Positions 1-6,692 of a DNA stretch of 10,725 bases are shown in pieces; position 1 is the stretch's first letter; each line of letters begins with the position of its first letter. The translations under genes and the position numbers were made by a program. The DNA comes from CAZDDI01 sp964504195 (lineage in GTDB: Bacteria; Chloroflexota; Anaerolineae; B4-G1; SLSP01): contig CAZDDI010000094.1 in assembly GCA_964504195.1 (NCBI GenBank), positions 1 through 10,725 on the forward strand, in the 5' to 3' direction. Below the pieces are notes generated by a model. It was not told where the DNA came from. It ran no database searches and saw nothing but the letters and a program-made list of their open reading frames with translations.

Positions 1-1
1 G

Positions 2-54
2 CGCATTAAATTGCACAAGCTCTATCCGACAATTGATGTTTGCTGAACTACTAG
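2..54 (+). repeat. Left copy of perfect 53-bp terminal inverted repeat
   Basis: Bases 2-54 are the exact reverse complement of 10673-10725, from CGCATTAAATTGCAC at the outer edge to GAACTACTAG at the inner edge. The identity stops abruptly: base 55 is C where the other copy would require T. The copy ends 7 bases before the stop codon of the last gene of the operon. It is less GC-rich than the genes. I see no ORF, strong hairpin or further copy inside the window. It could be the end of a mobile or invertible unit, or a shared repeat at which an assembly stopped. Confidence 0.9.
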
Positions 55-61
55 CGCCCCT

Positions 62-3000
62 CTACGGAAAGTCCTTCACGGCAATTACCAGCGCATCCTG
101 ACCGTCGGAAAGCAACAAACGCGGGCCATCCGGGAGATACAGTCCCACGCGCAGGGTGTATGCGCCGCCCCCCTCGGTCTCCCCTACCAGGGGGAAAGGT
201 AACAGGCGCGTCTCTGTCACGACCTCGCCCACTGCCCAGCCGGTGGTAGGGCGCGTCCAGGCTGCCGGTTCACCATCGCTCTGGGCCACCACGCGCCCGT
301 CGCTATCCACGAGATGCGCGAACACCCGGTACGATTCGGTCATCTCCACGACGGCTTGCCACGCCAGCGTGACCCGCAATTCATCGCCCCACTCTATGGC
401 ATAGCCCGCCAACCGCGCCTGCCCGCCGAAGACCGCATCCAGCGGTGTCAAACCGGGGGGGAGCTCCCACGCTCGCTCCGGCGCGACGATGGTCAACGGG
501 ACGCGCGCCAACGCTGCGCAGCCGGGAATCCCTTCGACAAGCTCAGGGGCCAGTGGGTGAGCCTGCCGAACCCCTCCCCCTGCGACAAGCGCAGGGCGCA
601 GCGCAAGTTCTAGCATATACTCGCCGCTCTCCAGGCCGCCCGGCAGCCGCAGCACGGGGCGGCTTACCCAGCGGTCGCCCGTTTGCCATTGATCGGTGAG
701 CCACCAAACGGCAGCCGGGGGCAAGTCCCACGTCCGTCCCCCCTCAGTCCCCCCTATGAGGGGGGACGCAGCATATAGCGAGAGCGTGACAGTGAGCGCC
801 TCTCCCGGATCATCCAATGCCTCCCACACCCAACGTAATCCCACGATTTCGCCGGGGGCAGCCTGGACGCGGTCGGCAGTGAAGTCCCACAGTTGGAGCG
901 CGCCGCAAGTGACCGGCTCAGCATTGTCCGGCACGCCCAGCGCAGCCAGCGTGGACGGCGACGTGGGCCGGGTCACGGTGAACGTCCCCAGCGCAAATAC
1001 CGGAGCGAGCGGGTTGCCATCGGGTCCCAGCAGCGAGGCCGGTTCGAGCGTGTCCTGGTCGAACAGCGAGAGTTCCAGCTGATATGTTCCCGGCGGCGTG
1101 CCGGGCAACACATCCAGATGATGCGCCCAGAGAGCGTAGCGGTCGGCGGGCCAGGCCGGCACCGGCGGCGGCGCGCGCTCGACGCGCACCGTCCGCAAGC
1201 CGTCGGGTAGCCAGCGCGAGCCATCGGGTCCGCGCAAGCTCAAGCCGGGCAGCCAACGCCGTCCGCCAGTATCGAGCGCGCGCGCGTAGAGGCGGATCTC
1301 CGGCGCGGCATCCGCCGGGAACTGCGCGGGCGGCAGTTCCGCGCCGATAAAGGCCACGCGATTGCCGAAGTTCGCCGCCAACGGTGTGGCAACGCCACGC
1401 AATGTGCCATCGGGCTGCAACCGCGTCCGGCGGAAAGGCAATCCTAGCGGCTCGGCAAACCAAACCAGTAGCAATAACAGGATCGAAAGAATAAGAATAG
1501 AAAATTGTTCACTATTCGCCATGCGCCATGCGCCATTCACTTTTCGCCAGTCGCCAGTTGTGCGATAGAAAAAGCATAGCAAAAGCAACGCCACCAGCGC
1601 CCCCAGAGAAACCGCATTGAGCACGCGGCGCAGCGGAGTCTCGCCAAACCACACTTCGATCCGATGTTGCCCGGCGGGGAAGGGGAAGGTCACGAGGCCG
1701 GTTTCCGGCTCCGGCGCGACGGCGACGGGCTTGCCATCCACGCGCACCTGCCAGCCGGGATAGTAAAACGCCAGCCAGCGCGCCGTGAAGGGCTGGGGCG
1801 AATCCACGGTGAGCGCGGCGCGCAAGGGGCGATACTCCGCCGCCAATAGCGTTCCACCGGGCGGGAGCGTAGCCGCATCGAAGCGCGCCGGCTCCTCGCC
1901 GCGCGCGAGGGCATCGCGCAAGGGATTGTCCCACGTCGGCGCATCCAGCACCCAGACGGGCAGCAGCTCGCGGGTGGCGGTCGTGCCGATGGTGTCGCTC
2001 AGCTGCTCCCAAGCCAGCATCCCGGCGACGTTGGCCGGGCCGGGAAGCGGCGTGCGCGGCGGGTAGAGCCAACCGGCGTGTGCCAGAATCAGCGCGGCGA
2101 CGAGCGCCAGTGCGCCCCAGGCGTGTTTGGTTTTTTGCGCCAGAGCAGCGATAAAGCCGCCGCAAAGCAGCGTCAACGCCAGCGAGGCCGGGGAGAGGAA
2201 ACGCCAGGGGAATTGAAAGGAAGCCAGAAAGGGCAAGCGTTCCCAAAGCAACAAGGAGGCGGGCAGCGTGAGGAAGAGGCAGGCCGCACAGGCCACCCCC
2301 AACGCCAGCCAGCGCGCCCGTTCAGCGCGCCGGGCGCGCCAGGCCCACACCAGCCCCGCACATCCGGTCAACAAGAACAGCGCCCCCAACCCCAGCGCAG
2401 GCCAATCGTTGAGCAGGCGCGGATCGGCGTTACGCGGCCAGGGGAGCAGTTGATCGAGCGTAAGAAAGTTGTGGCGGTAATCGAAGACCCAAATATTGGT
2501 GGAGCGTTCCAACTGGACATAGGCGCGTTCTGCCAGCCCCGGTGCCCAGGCGAACGCGCCCAACGCCAGCCCCAGTGTCAGCAGCGATGCCAGCCGCAGG
2601 GCGATCGGGCGACGCTGTGCGGGCGTTGCGTGCACGATTTCGGCAAGCGTCCACACGCCGAACAGGGGCAGGAAGAGATAGAGGGAGACGGGATGGGCCA
2701 GCGGCAGGGCCGCCAGAGCCGCCGCGCCGATGAGCAAGCCGCGCCGGCAACCCTCGCCCCACCGGATCAGCCCCCACAGCACCAGTGGCGGGAAGACCCA
2801 GGCGAGCGTTTCGGCAAGGCTGGCGCGGTAGAGGAGGACGAAGAGGTGAAAGGGGATGAAGAGGAAGCAGGCCGCGCTGCCCCAGCCGCCCACCTCGCCC
2901 CACAAAGCGCGGGCCAGCAGGTAGAGCGTCCAGGCGGAAGCGAGGAGCGCGAGGAGATACGCGCCGTAATAGGCCGCCGTCCACGGGAGGCCCACGATGT

Positions 3001-3319
3001 GCAGGGCGGCTGCCAACTGTGCGGAAAGCGCGCCCTGGAAGGTGAACAGCGGGTAGCCGTAACCCCAGGCCATATCGGGTGCCCAGCGCGGCAAGAGGAT
3101 GCCTGCTCGCAGTAGCCGCTCGGCCTGTACCGCGCGCCAAAAGTGAAAGGCGATGTCGTAGCCATCCGGCCCATGCGCAGAGAGCAGCGCCATGCCCGCA
3201 ACGCACGTCAGCAGGTTGAGGCTAAGATAGGGGATGAGACGAATGGCGAATGGCGAATAGCGAATGGCGAATGGTGAATGGCGAATGGTGAATAGCGAAT
3301 GGCGAATTCTGAGTTTCAT
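62..3319 (-). CDS. Giant PTPS-related/GT-C-like membrane protein with C-terminal beta domains (third paralogue)
   Basis: Predicted polytopic membrane protein of 1,085 residues, the last gene of the operon and paralogous to the two genes before it. After a basic heptamer-coded N-terminus (residues about 6-27) come a first helix and an external loop with D55-x3-H59, PRW (77-79) and GYGYPLF (86-92). This pattern is known from the 6-pyruvoyl-tetrahydropterin-synthase-related membrane family and resembles GT-C glycosyltransferases. Many hydrophobic segments follow, with an FPWR motif near 368. A beta domain has FYYPGWQVRVDG near 516-527 and ends in TPLRR. A helix pair then surrounds a repeat-coded linker (588-602), and three exoplasmic beta domains finish the protein, the last with YRVFAHLVDSDGRVVAQSDG. 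The family name is misleading: no pterin enzyme is expected. A lipid- or surface-glycan role is inferred. The ATG start is chosen; an in-frame GTG lies at 3337. Neither has a clear Shine-Dalgarno. Its C-terminal third nearly matches the preceding gene. Confidence 0.88.
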   Translation of the reverse strand: MKLRIRHSLFTIRHSPFAIRYSPFAIRLIPYLSLNLLTCVAGMALLSAHGPDGYDIAFHFWRAVQAERLLRAGILLPRWAPDMAWGYGYPLFTFQGALSAQLAAALHIVGLPWTAAYYGAYLLALLASAWTLYLLARALWGEVGGWGSAACFLFIPFHLFVLLYRASLAETLAWVFPPLVLWGLIRWGEGCRRGLLIGAAALAALPLAHPVSLYLFLPLFGVWTLAEIVHATPAQRRPIALRLASLLTLGLALGAFAWAPGLAERAYVQLERSTNIWVFDYRHNFLTLDQLLPWPRNADPRLLNDWPALGLGALFLLTGCAGLVWAWRARRAERARWLALGVACAACLFLTLPASLLLWERLPFLASFQFPWRFLSPASLALTLLCGGFIAALAQKTKHAWGALALVAALILAHAGWLYPPRTPLPGPANVAGMLAWEQLSDTIGTTATRELLPVWVLDAPTWDNPLRDALARGEEPARFDAATLPPGGTLLAAEYRPLRAALTVDSPQPFTARWLAFYYPGWQVRVDGKPVAVAPEPETGLVTFPFPAGQHRIEVWFGETPLRRVLNAVSLGALVALLLLCFFYRTTGDWRKVNGAWRMANSEQFSILILSILLLLLVWFAEPLGLPFRRTRLQPDGTLRGVATPLAANFGNRVAFIGAELPPAQFPADAAPEIRLYARALDTGGRRWLPGLSLRGPDGSRWLPDGLRTVRVERAPPPVPAWPADRYALWAHHLDVLPGTPPGTYQLELSLFDQDTLEPASLLGPDGNPLAPVFALGTFTVTRPTSPSTLAALGVPDNAEPVTCGALQLWDFTADRVQAAPGEIVGLRWVWEALDDPGEALTVTLSLYAASPLIGGTEGGRTWDLPPAAVWWLTDQWQTGDRWVSRPVLRLPGGLESGEYMLELALRPALVAGGGVRQAHPLAPELVEGIPGCAALARVPLTIVAPERAWELPPGLTPLDAVFGGQARLAGYAIEWGDELRVTLAWQAVVEMTESYRVFAHLVDSDGRVVAQSDGEPAAWTRPTTGWAVGEVVTETRLLPFPLVGETEGGGAYTLRVGLYLPDGPRLLLSDGQDALVIAVKDFP
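170..194. repeat. Variant G/C-run palindrome near the 3' end of the third giant gene
   Basis: CCCTCGGTCTCCCCTACCAGGGGG resembles the element at 735-767, with a 5-bp stem CCCCT/AGGGG around ACC. It is read in frame as PLVGETEGGG. The second giant lacks it here (LPISAPGAY instead of LPFPLVGETEGGGAY), a net gain of six residues that suggests an insertion after duplication. Confidence 0.65.
530..596. repeat. CTTCGACAAGCTC-type palindrome plus a decayed second copy, in the third giant
   Basis: CCCTTCGACAAGCTCAGGG at 530-548 pairs imperfectly with GTGAGCCTGCCGAAC at 557-571 (14-base arms). A diverged copy, CCCTGCGACAAGCGCAGGG, is at 578-596. It is read in frame as VRQAHPLAPELVEGIPG in the loop between the last two beta domains. 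Confidence 0.75.
700..859. repeat. 160-bp near-identical block shared with 4001-4160
   Basis: 159 of 160 bases are the same as 4001-4160 in the same orientation; the only difference is C806 against T4107. It falls in the C-terminal beta domains (coding around GEIVGLRWVWEALDDPGEAL). Similarity continues on both sides at a lower level, while the membrane halves of the two proteins are clearly divergent. Confidence 0.85.
735..767. repeat. G/C-run palindrome in frame in the third giant
   Basis: A perfect 9-bp stem, GTCCCCCCT (747-755) and AGGGGGGAC (759-767), with loop ATG, preceded by a direct GTCCCCCCTCA copy. It is read in frame as LIGGTEGGRTWD. The same element is at 4036-4068 and a variant is at 170-194. 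Confidence 0.75.
1514..1555. repeat. NNTCGCC/ATGCGCC heptamer array coding the inter-helix linker of the third giant
   Basis: Six units: ATTCGCC, ATGCGCC twice, ATTCACT, TTTCGCC, AGTCGCC. On the coding strand they give DWRKVNGAWRMANSE at residues about 588-602, between the helix after TPLRR and the helix before the C-terminal beta domains. Confidence 0.88.
3241..3310. repeat. GAATGGC heptamer array coding the N-terminus of the third giant
   Basis: Nine full units of GAATGGC with GAATAGC and GAATGGT variants (3241-3303), then a decayed unit GAATTCT. They encode RHSLFTIRHSPFAIR-type sequence at residues about 6-27, a strongly basic stretch just before the first membrane helix, which would favour a cytoplasmic N-terminus. 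Confidence 0.92.
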
Positions 3320-3353
3320 AGTAGTGCATTGTACCACAGCGGTGGGGGTGGGC

Positions 3354-3391
3354 GGTAGCCGGTAGACAGGTTTCCGGCTACTGTCTACTGT
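3354..3391. repeat. Short heptamers and overlapping stem-loops at the end of the second giant gene
   Basis: GGTAGCC and GGTAGAC (3354-3367) and two CTACTGT units (3378-3391). The stop codon of the second giant gene (TAG, 3380-3378) is part of a CTACTGT unit, and its last residues are repeat-coded. Two perfect 8-bp stems are possible, 3355-3362 with 3374-3381 and 3362-3369 with 3381-3388. They cross each other, so they are alternatives. No T-run follows, so a terminator is not called. Confidence 0.7.
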
Positions 3392-6300
3392 CTAATGAAA
3401 TCTTTATTGCGTCGGCCCCATCGGGCAGGGTGAGACGTGGGCCGTCGGGGAGATACAGGCCCACGCGCAGGGTGTATGCGCCAGGAGCGGAAATGGGCAA
3501 GAAGCGTGTCTCTGTCACTACCTCCCCCACAGCCCAGCCGGTGGTAGGACGCGTCCACGCGACCGGTTCGCCGTCGCTTTGCGCCACCACGCGCCCTTCG
3601 CTATCCACCAAATGGGCGAATACCCGGTACGAGCCCGTCATCTCTGCAACGGCCTGCCACGCCAGCGTGACCCGGAGTTCATCGCCCCACTCTAGCGCGT
3701 AGCCCGCTAGCCGTGCCTGCTCGCCGAAGATGGCATCCTCCAACAGCGTTAGCCCGGCGGGAAGCTCCCATACGCGCTCCGGCGCGATGATGGTCAACGG
3801 AACACGCGCCAGCGCTGCGCAGCCGGGAATCCCTTCGACAAGCTCAGGGGCCGGTGGGTGAGCCTGCCGAACCCATACCCCTTCAACAGTCTCAGGGGGC
3901 AGCGCAAGTTCCAAAGTGTAATCGCCGCTCTCCAGGCCGCCCGGCAAGCGTAGCACGGGGCGGCCTATCCAGCGGTCGCCCGCTTGCCACTGTTCTGTGG
4001 GCCACCAAACGGCAGCCGGGGGCAAGTCCCACGTCCGTCCCCCCTCAGTCCCCCCTATGAGGGGGGACGCAGCATATAGCGAGAGCGTGACAGTGAGCGC
4101 CTCTCCTGGATCATCCAATGCCTCCCACACCCAACGTAATCCCACGATTTCGCCGGGGGCGGCTTGCGTGCGGTCGGTGGTGAAAGCCCACAACTGGAGC
4201 GCGCCGCAAGCGACCGGCGTAGTATCCTCCGGCACGCCCAGCGCGGCGAGCGTGGACGGCGATGTGGGGCGGGTCACGGTGAGCGTGCCCAGCGTGAGCG
4301 TTGGGCCGAGCAGGTTGCCGTCCGCGCCGAGCGCCGAGGCCGGGTTAAGCGTATCGCGCTCGAAGAGTGAGACGACGACGCGGTATTTTCCCGGCGGCGT
4401 TCCCGGCAGGGGGGCGACCAGATGTGGGTCGTAGACCAGGCTGCCGGGCGGCCAATGCGGTGTGGCGGGAGGCGGCTCGTAGCCGCGCGGGCGATGTGTG
4501 CCGGCCCCACTCCACGATTGGCCGTCTGCTCCCACGAGCTGCACGGTGGTGCGATACTCGCTCGAAGGCGGCGTCTCGACGCGCCACCAGAGATCTGTGC
4601 CAATCTCGGCATCGGCGGGAAGGGTCGCGGCGTAGAGCGTGTAGCCGGTAAGCATCAACCCGGCATCGAAGCGTTGCGCCAGCGGCGTAGGGGCGACAGG
4701 CAAGCCTGTATCAATCCGTGCAAGGTGAGGCATTCCCGCCGGGGCAGGGAGCCGATCGTAAAGCAAAGTTTTAGCGGGCAGCAAAAGCAACGCAAGGAGC
4801 AAAACCGTCAGATTTTGGATTTTGGATTTTGGATTTTGGATTTCTTCGAGTTCGCCATTCGCCATTCGCCATTCGCTTTTCGCCATTCGCCATTTGCCGC
4901 GCACAAGGAATACAGCAACCGTCAGGCAGACTCCAACCCACGAAATCCCATTGGCCGCACGGCGCAGGGGCGTTTCGCCATAGGTAACGGTGATGGTATG
5001 TCTCCCGGCGGGAACGGAAAAGGTAAGGAAACCAGTAGCGGGTTCGGGCGCGGGGTTGACTTGCGCGCCATCCACCTGCACGCGCCAGCCGGGATAGTAC
5101 AGCACCAACCAACGCGCAGTGAAGGCCTCCGGCGTCTCTAACGTAAGCGCGGCGCGGAGGGGGCGATAGTCTGCTGTGCTCACATGCGCGCCCGGCGGTA
5201 GCGAAGCGCTATCGAGGCGTTCGGGTTGCGTGCCAGCGATAAATGTTTGTGCCAGCGTTAAACTTGTGGGGCGTTGCTGCACCCAGACCGGCGTAAAGCT
5301 CCCCTCGTTATCCACGCAGAACCAGCCTGCTTGCTCGAAGGCGTAGAGCTGCTCCAACGTGGGGCGGCTCGCCTGTGGACAAAAGCCTTTGGATGGGGTC
5401 ATCTCCGGCCAGGCGAAAAGGGCGAGAAGGGCGAGAAGGAGGAGAATGAGCGAATGGCGAATGGCGAATGGTGAATGGCGAATGGTGAATGGCGCATGGC
5501 GAATGGCGAATGGTGAATGGCGAATGGCAGATGGTGAGGGGAAGGCGACGCCGGCGAGGAGGGCCAGGGGGAGGAGCGCGCGGCCAGCCAGCCGCCAGGG
5601 GAACTGGACGAAAGCGAGTTGGGGGACGGTTTCCCATACGCCGCGTGAGGCCGGGGTCGCCAGCCACAGGTAAAGCAGTGCGCACCCAGCCAGGTAGATG
5701 AGGGTGGCGCGGCGTTCGCCGTCATGTCGTAGCCGCCGGAGGCCCAGGATCAGCCCCAGCAGTGCCAGGAGCGTCTGCGGCAAGCCAGCGGTGATGCGCA
5801 TGGGTGGATTGAGCAGGTCGGGGCGGGGACTCGCGGGGAGTGATAGCAATTCAGCCCAGGCGACGAAGTTGTAGCGAAAGTCGTTGTTGCGGGTGGTGTG
5901 CGCGAGGTGCAATTGGACGAAGTCTTGCTCGGCGAGCGCGGGCAGCCAGAACCAGGCGGTGAGCATGAGGGCGAGCGCGACAGCGACGAAGGCCCAGAGC
6001 CAGGTACGCCGCTCGCGGTGGATCCAGGCGAGCAGCAGGACGTAGCCGCCGAGGAAGGGCGCGAACAGCAGCGTGGTGATGTTGTGGGTGAGGAACAGGG
6101 CCGTGAGCAGGGCTACGGTCAACGCGAAGCGGCGGTGGCCTCCGGCGAGGATCAGCCGTCGGAAAGCCCATAGGAGCCAGGGCAGCAGGGCCAGTGCCAG
6201 GGATTCCGGCAAGCTGCCCCGCCGCAGCGCGTTGAGCAACAGGAACGGGCCGAGCGCGTAAGCCATGCCCGTCACCCACGCACCCGGTTCACCCCACAGA

Positions 6301-6671
6301 TCGCGCGCCAGCGTGTAAGCGCCCCAGCCCGCCGCCAGGAAGCCGATCCAGTAGAGCAATCCCAGCACCAGCGGCAGCGAAAGGCCAATCCCGTGAAACA
6401 GCGCGCCCAGCAGATAGGGCAAGGGTTGCGCGAATTGCAGGAGCGGGCAGCCGTACCCCAACGCGAGGTTGGGCAGCCAACGGGAGAAGAGCCAGCCATT
6501 CTTCCAGGCATCGAGCAGGGCCACGATGCGGTAGGCGTGCGCGGCGTTGTCGTGCGTGCAAGGGAGGCCGTCACCGCGCAGCAGGAAGTGCAGCACAGGC
6601 CAAAGAAAGAGCGTGAGGGCGAGCGGGAAGAGAGGGGGATTTTGGATTTTGGATTTTAGATTTTGGAGCAT
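3378..6671 (-). CDS. Giant PTPS-related/GT-C-like membrane protein with C-terminal beta domains (second paralogue)
   Basis: Predicted 1,097-residue polytopic membrane protein. The ATG start is supported by GTGAGG with an 8-base spacer, and it begins 21 bases after the previous gene stops. The first residues (2-12, QNLKSKIQN) are encoded by GATTTTG-type heptamers. The first external loop has HD (40-41) with D41-x3-H45, SRW (63-65) and LGYGCPLLQF (71-80). FPWR is near 355. A 26-residue heptamer-coded loop rich in Arg and His (about 381-406) sits between two helices where the paralogues have short loops. YYPGWRVQVDG is near 524, TPLRR follows, and a composite repeat linker spans about 591-620. 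The tail holds three beta domains, the last with YRVFAHLVDSEGRVVAQSDG. The final residues and the TAG stop come from a CTACTGT heptamer. Expected location is the cytoplasmic membrane with external beta domains. A glycosyl-transfer role is inferred from GT-C-like architecture only; a non-catalytic scaffold is possible. Confidence 0.9.
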   Translation of the reverse strand: MLQNLKSKIQNPPLFPLALTLFLWPVLHFLLRGDGLPCTHDNAAHAYRIVALLDAWKNGWLFSRWLPNLALGYGCPLLQFAQPLPYLLGALFHGIGLSLPLVLGLLYWIGFLAAGWGAYTLARDLWGEPGAWVTGMAYALGPFLLLNALRRGSLPESLALALLPWLLWAFRRLILAGGHRRFALTVALLTALFLTHNITTLLFAPFLGGYVLLLAWIHRERRTWLWAFVAVALALMLTAWFWLPALAEQDFVQLHLAHTTRNNDFRYNFVAWAELLSLPASPRPDLLNPPMRITAGLPQTLLALLGLILGLRRLRHDGERRATLIYLAGCALLYLWLATPASRGVWETVPQLAFVQFPWRLAGRALLPLALLAGVAFPSPSAIRHSPFAIRHAPFTIRHSPFAIRHSLILLLLALLALFAWPEMTPSKGFCPQASRPTLEQLYAFEQAGWFCVDNEGSFTPVWVQQRPTSLTLAQTFIAGTQPERLDSASLPPGAHVSTADYRPLRAALTLETPEAFTARWLVLYYPGWRVQVDGAQVNPAPEPATGFLTFSVPAGRHTITVTYGETPLRRAANGISWVGVCLTVAVFLVRGKWRMAKSEWRMANGELEEIQNPKSKIQNLTVLLLALLLLPAKTLLYDRLPAPAGMPHLARIDTGLPVAPTPLAQRFDAGLMLTGYTLYAATLPADAEIGTDLWWRVETPPSSEYRTTVQLVGADGQSWSGAGTHRPRGYEPPPATPHWPPGSLVYDPHLVAPLPGTPPGKYRVVVSLFERDTLNPASALGADGNLLGPTLTLGTLTVTRPTSPSTLAALGVPEDTTPVACGALQLWAFTTDRTQAAPGEIVGLRWVWEALDDPGEALTVTLSLYAASPLIGGTEGGRTWDLPPAAVWWPTEQWQAGDRWIGRPVLRLPGGLESGDYTLELALPPETVEGVWVRQAHPPAPELVEGIPGCAALARVPLTIIAPERVWELPAGLTLLEDAIFGEQARLAGYALEWGDELRVTLAWQAVAEMTGSYRVFAHLVDSEGRVVAQSDGEPVAWTRPTTGWAVGEVVTETRFLPISAPGAYTLRVGLYLPDGPRLTLPDGADAIKISLDSRQ
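3831..3896. repeat. CTTCGACAAGCTC-type palindrome plus a decayed second copy, in the second giant
   Basis: CCCTTCGACAAGCTCAGGG at 3831-3849, inverted arm GTGAGCCTGCCGAAC downstream, and the diverged copy CCCTTCAACAGTCTCAGGG at 3878-3896. It is read in frame as VRQAHPPAPELVEGIPG, at the position equivalent to 530-596 in the third giant, so it was present before the two tails diverged or was shared by conversion. Confidence 0.75.
4001..4160. repeat. 160-bp near-identical block shared with 700-859
   Basis: Partner of 700-859 in the second giant gene; see that entry for the comparison. The offset between the copies is 3,301 bases, close to one gene length. Confidence 0.85.
4036..4068. repeat. 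G/C-run palindrome in frame in the second giant
   Basis: Same element as 735-767, identical in sequence: stem 4048-4056 with 4060-4068 around an ATG loop, inside the near-identical block shared by the two paralogues. Confidence 0.75.
4811..4898. repeat. Two adjacent heptamer arrays coding the inter-helix linker of the second giant
   Basis: GATTTTG is present four times plus a partial unit at 4811-4843. It is followed after a few bases by seven units of ATTCGCC type (4850-4898, including GTTCGCC, ATTCGCT, TTTCGCC and ATTTGCC). Together they encode residues about 591-620 (KWRMAKSEWRMANGE, then IQNPKSKIQN), between two predicted membrane helices, at the same place as the repeat linkers of the two paralogues. 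Confidence 0.9.
5444..5535. repeat. Long GAATGGC heptamer array in the membrane half of the second giant
   Basis: There are eleven clear units in 5452-5528, variants GAATGGC, GAATGGT and one GCATGGC, with degenerate units on both sides. Because 7 is not a multiple of 3, the array is read in all three frames in turn and yields a 7-residue repeat (AIRHSPF) of about 26 residues. No frame of this unit contains a stop on either strand. A shorter 9-bp GGGCGAGAA repeat abuts it at about 5418-5443. Confidence 0.92.
6637..6664. repeat. GGATTTT heptamer array coding the N-terminus of the second giant
   Basis: Four units, GGATTTT three times then AGATTTT, followed by GGAGCAT whose CAT is the start codon on the minus strand. 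It encodes residues about 2-12 (LQNLKSKIQNP), a basic stretch before the first membrane helix. Confidence 0.85.
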
Positions 6672-6679
6672 GATTCAAG

Positions 6680-6685
6680 CCTCAC
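6680..6685 (-). promoter_or_regulatory. Ribosome binding site of the second giant gene
   Basis: GTGAGG on the minus strand with an 8-base spacer to ATG 6671-6669. It lies in the 21-base gap after the preceding stop codon and supports an operon with independent initiation at this gene. Confidence 0.55.
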
Positions 6686-6692
6686 GACAGCG

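Noticed and set aside
2..54. The inverted repeat as a recognised insertion-sequence end or integron site
   Set aside because: It has no match to IS ends I know, no attC-like fold, and no transposase or integrase nearby. It is kept only as an unexplained repeat.
2078..3115. Long plus-strand open frame of 345 codons
   Set aside because: It is antisense to the membrane half of the third giant, is very rich in Gln, Arg, Gly and Glu, and shows no domain or ribosome site. This is typical of a shadow frame opposite GC-rich hydrophobic coding DNA.
918..3206. Several minus-strand open frames of 180-260 codons in other frames of the third giant
   Set aside because: They overlap the giant gene in a shifted frame and are Ala/Arg-rich without recognisable motifs. 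The giant frame has the paralogue support.
3320..3340. TACAAT hexamer just before ATG 3319 as a -10 box of a leaderless gene
   Set aside because: There is no matching -35 element, and the gene lies within a tight same-strand operon, so this is probably chance.
3355..3391. Rho-independent terminator between the second and third giant genes
   Set aside because: The stems are not followed by a T-run in the direction of transcription, and the spacing suggests a continuous operon.
5444..5535. Heptamer array as a CRISPR
   Set aside because: The units are directly adjacent with no spacers of 25-40 bases, and the array is read through within a gene.
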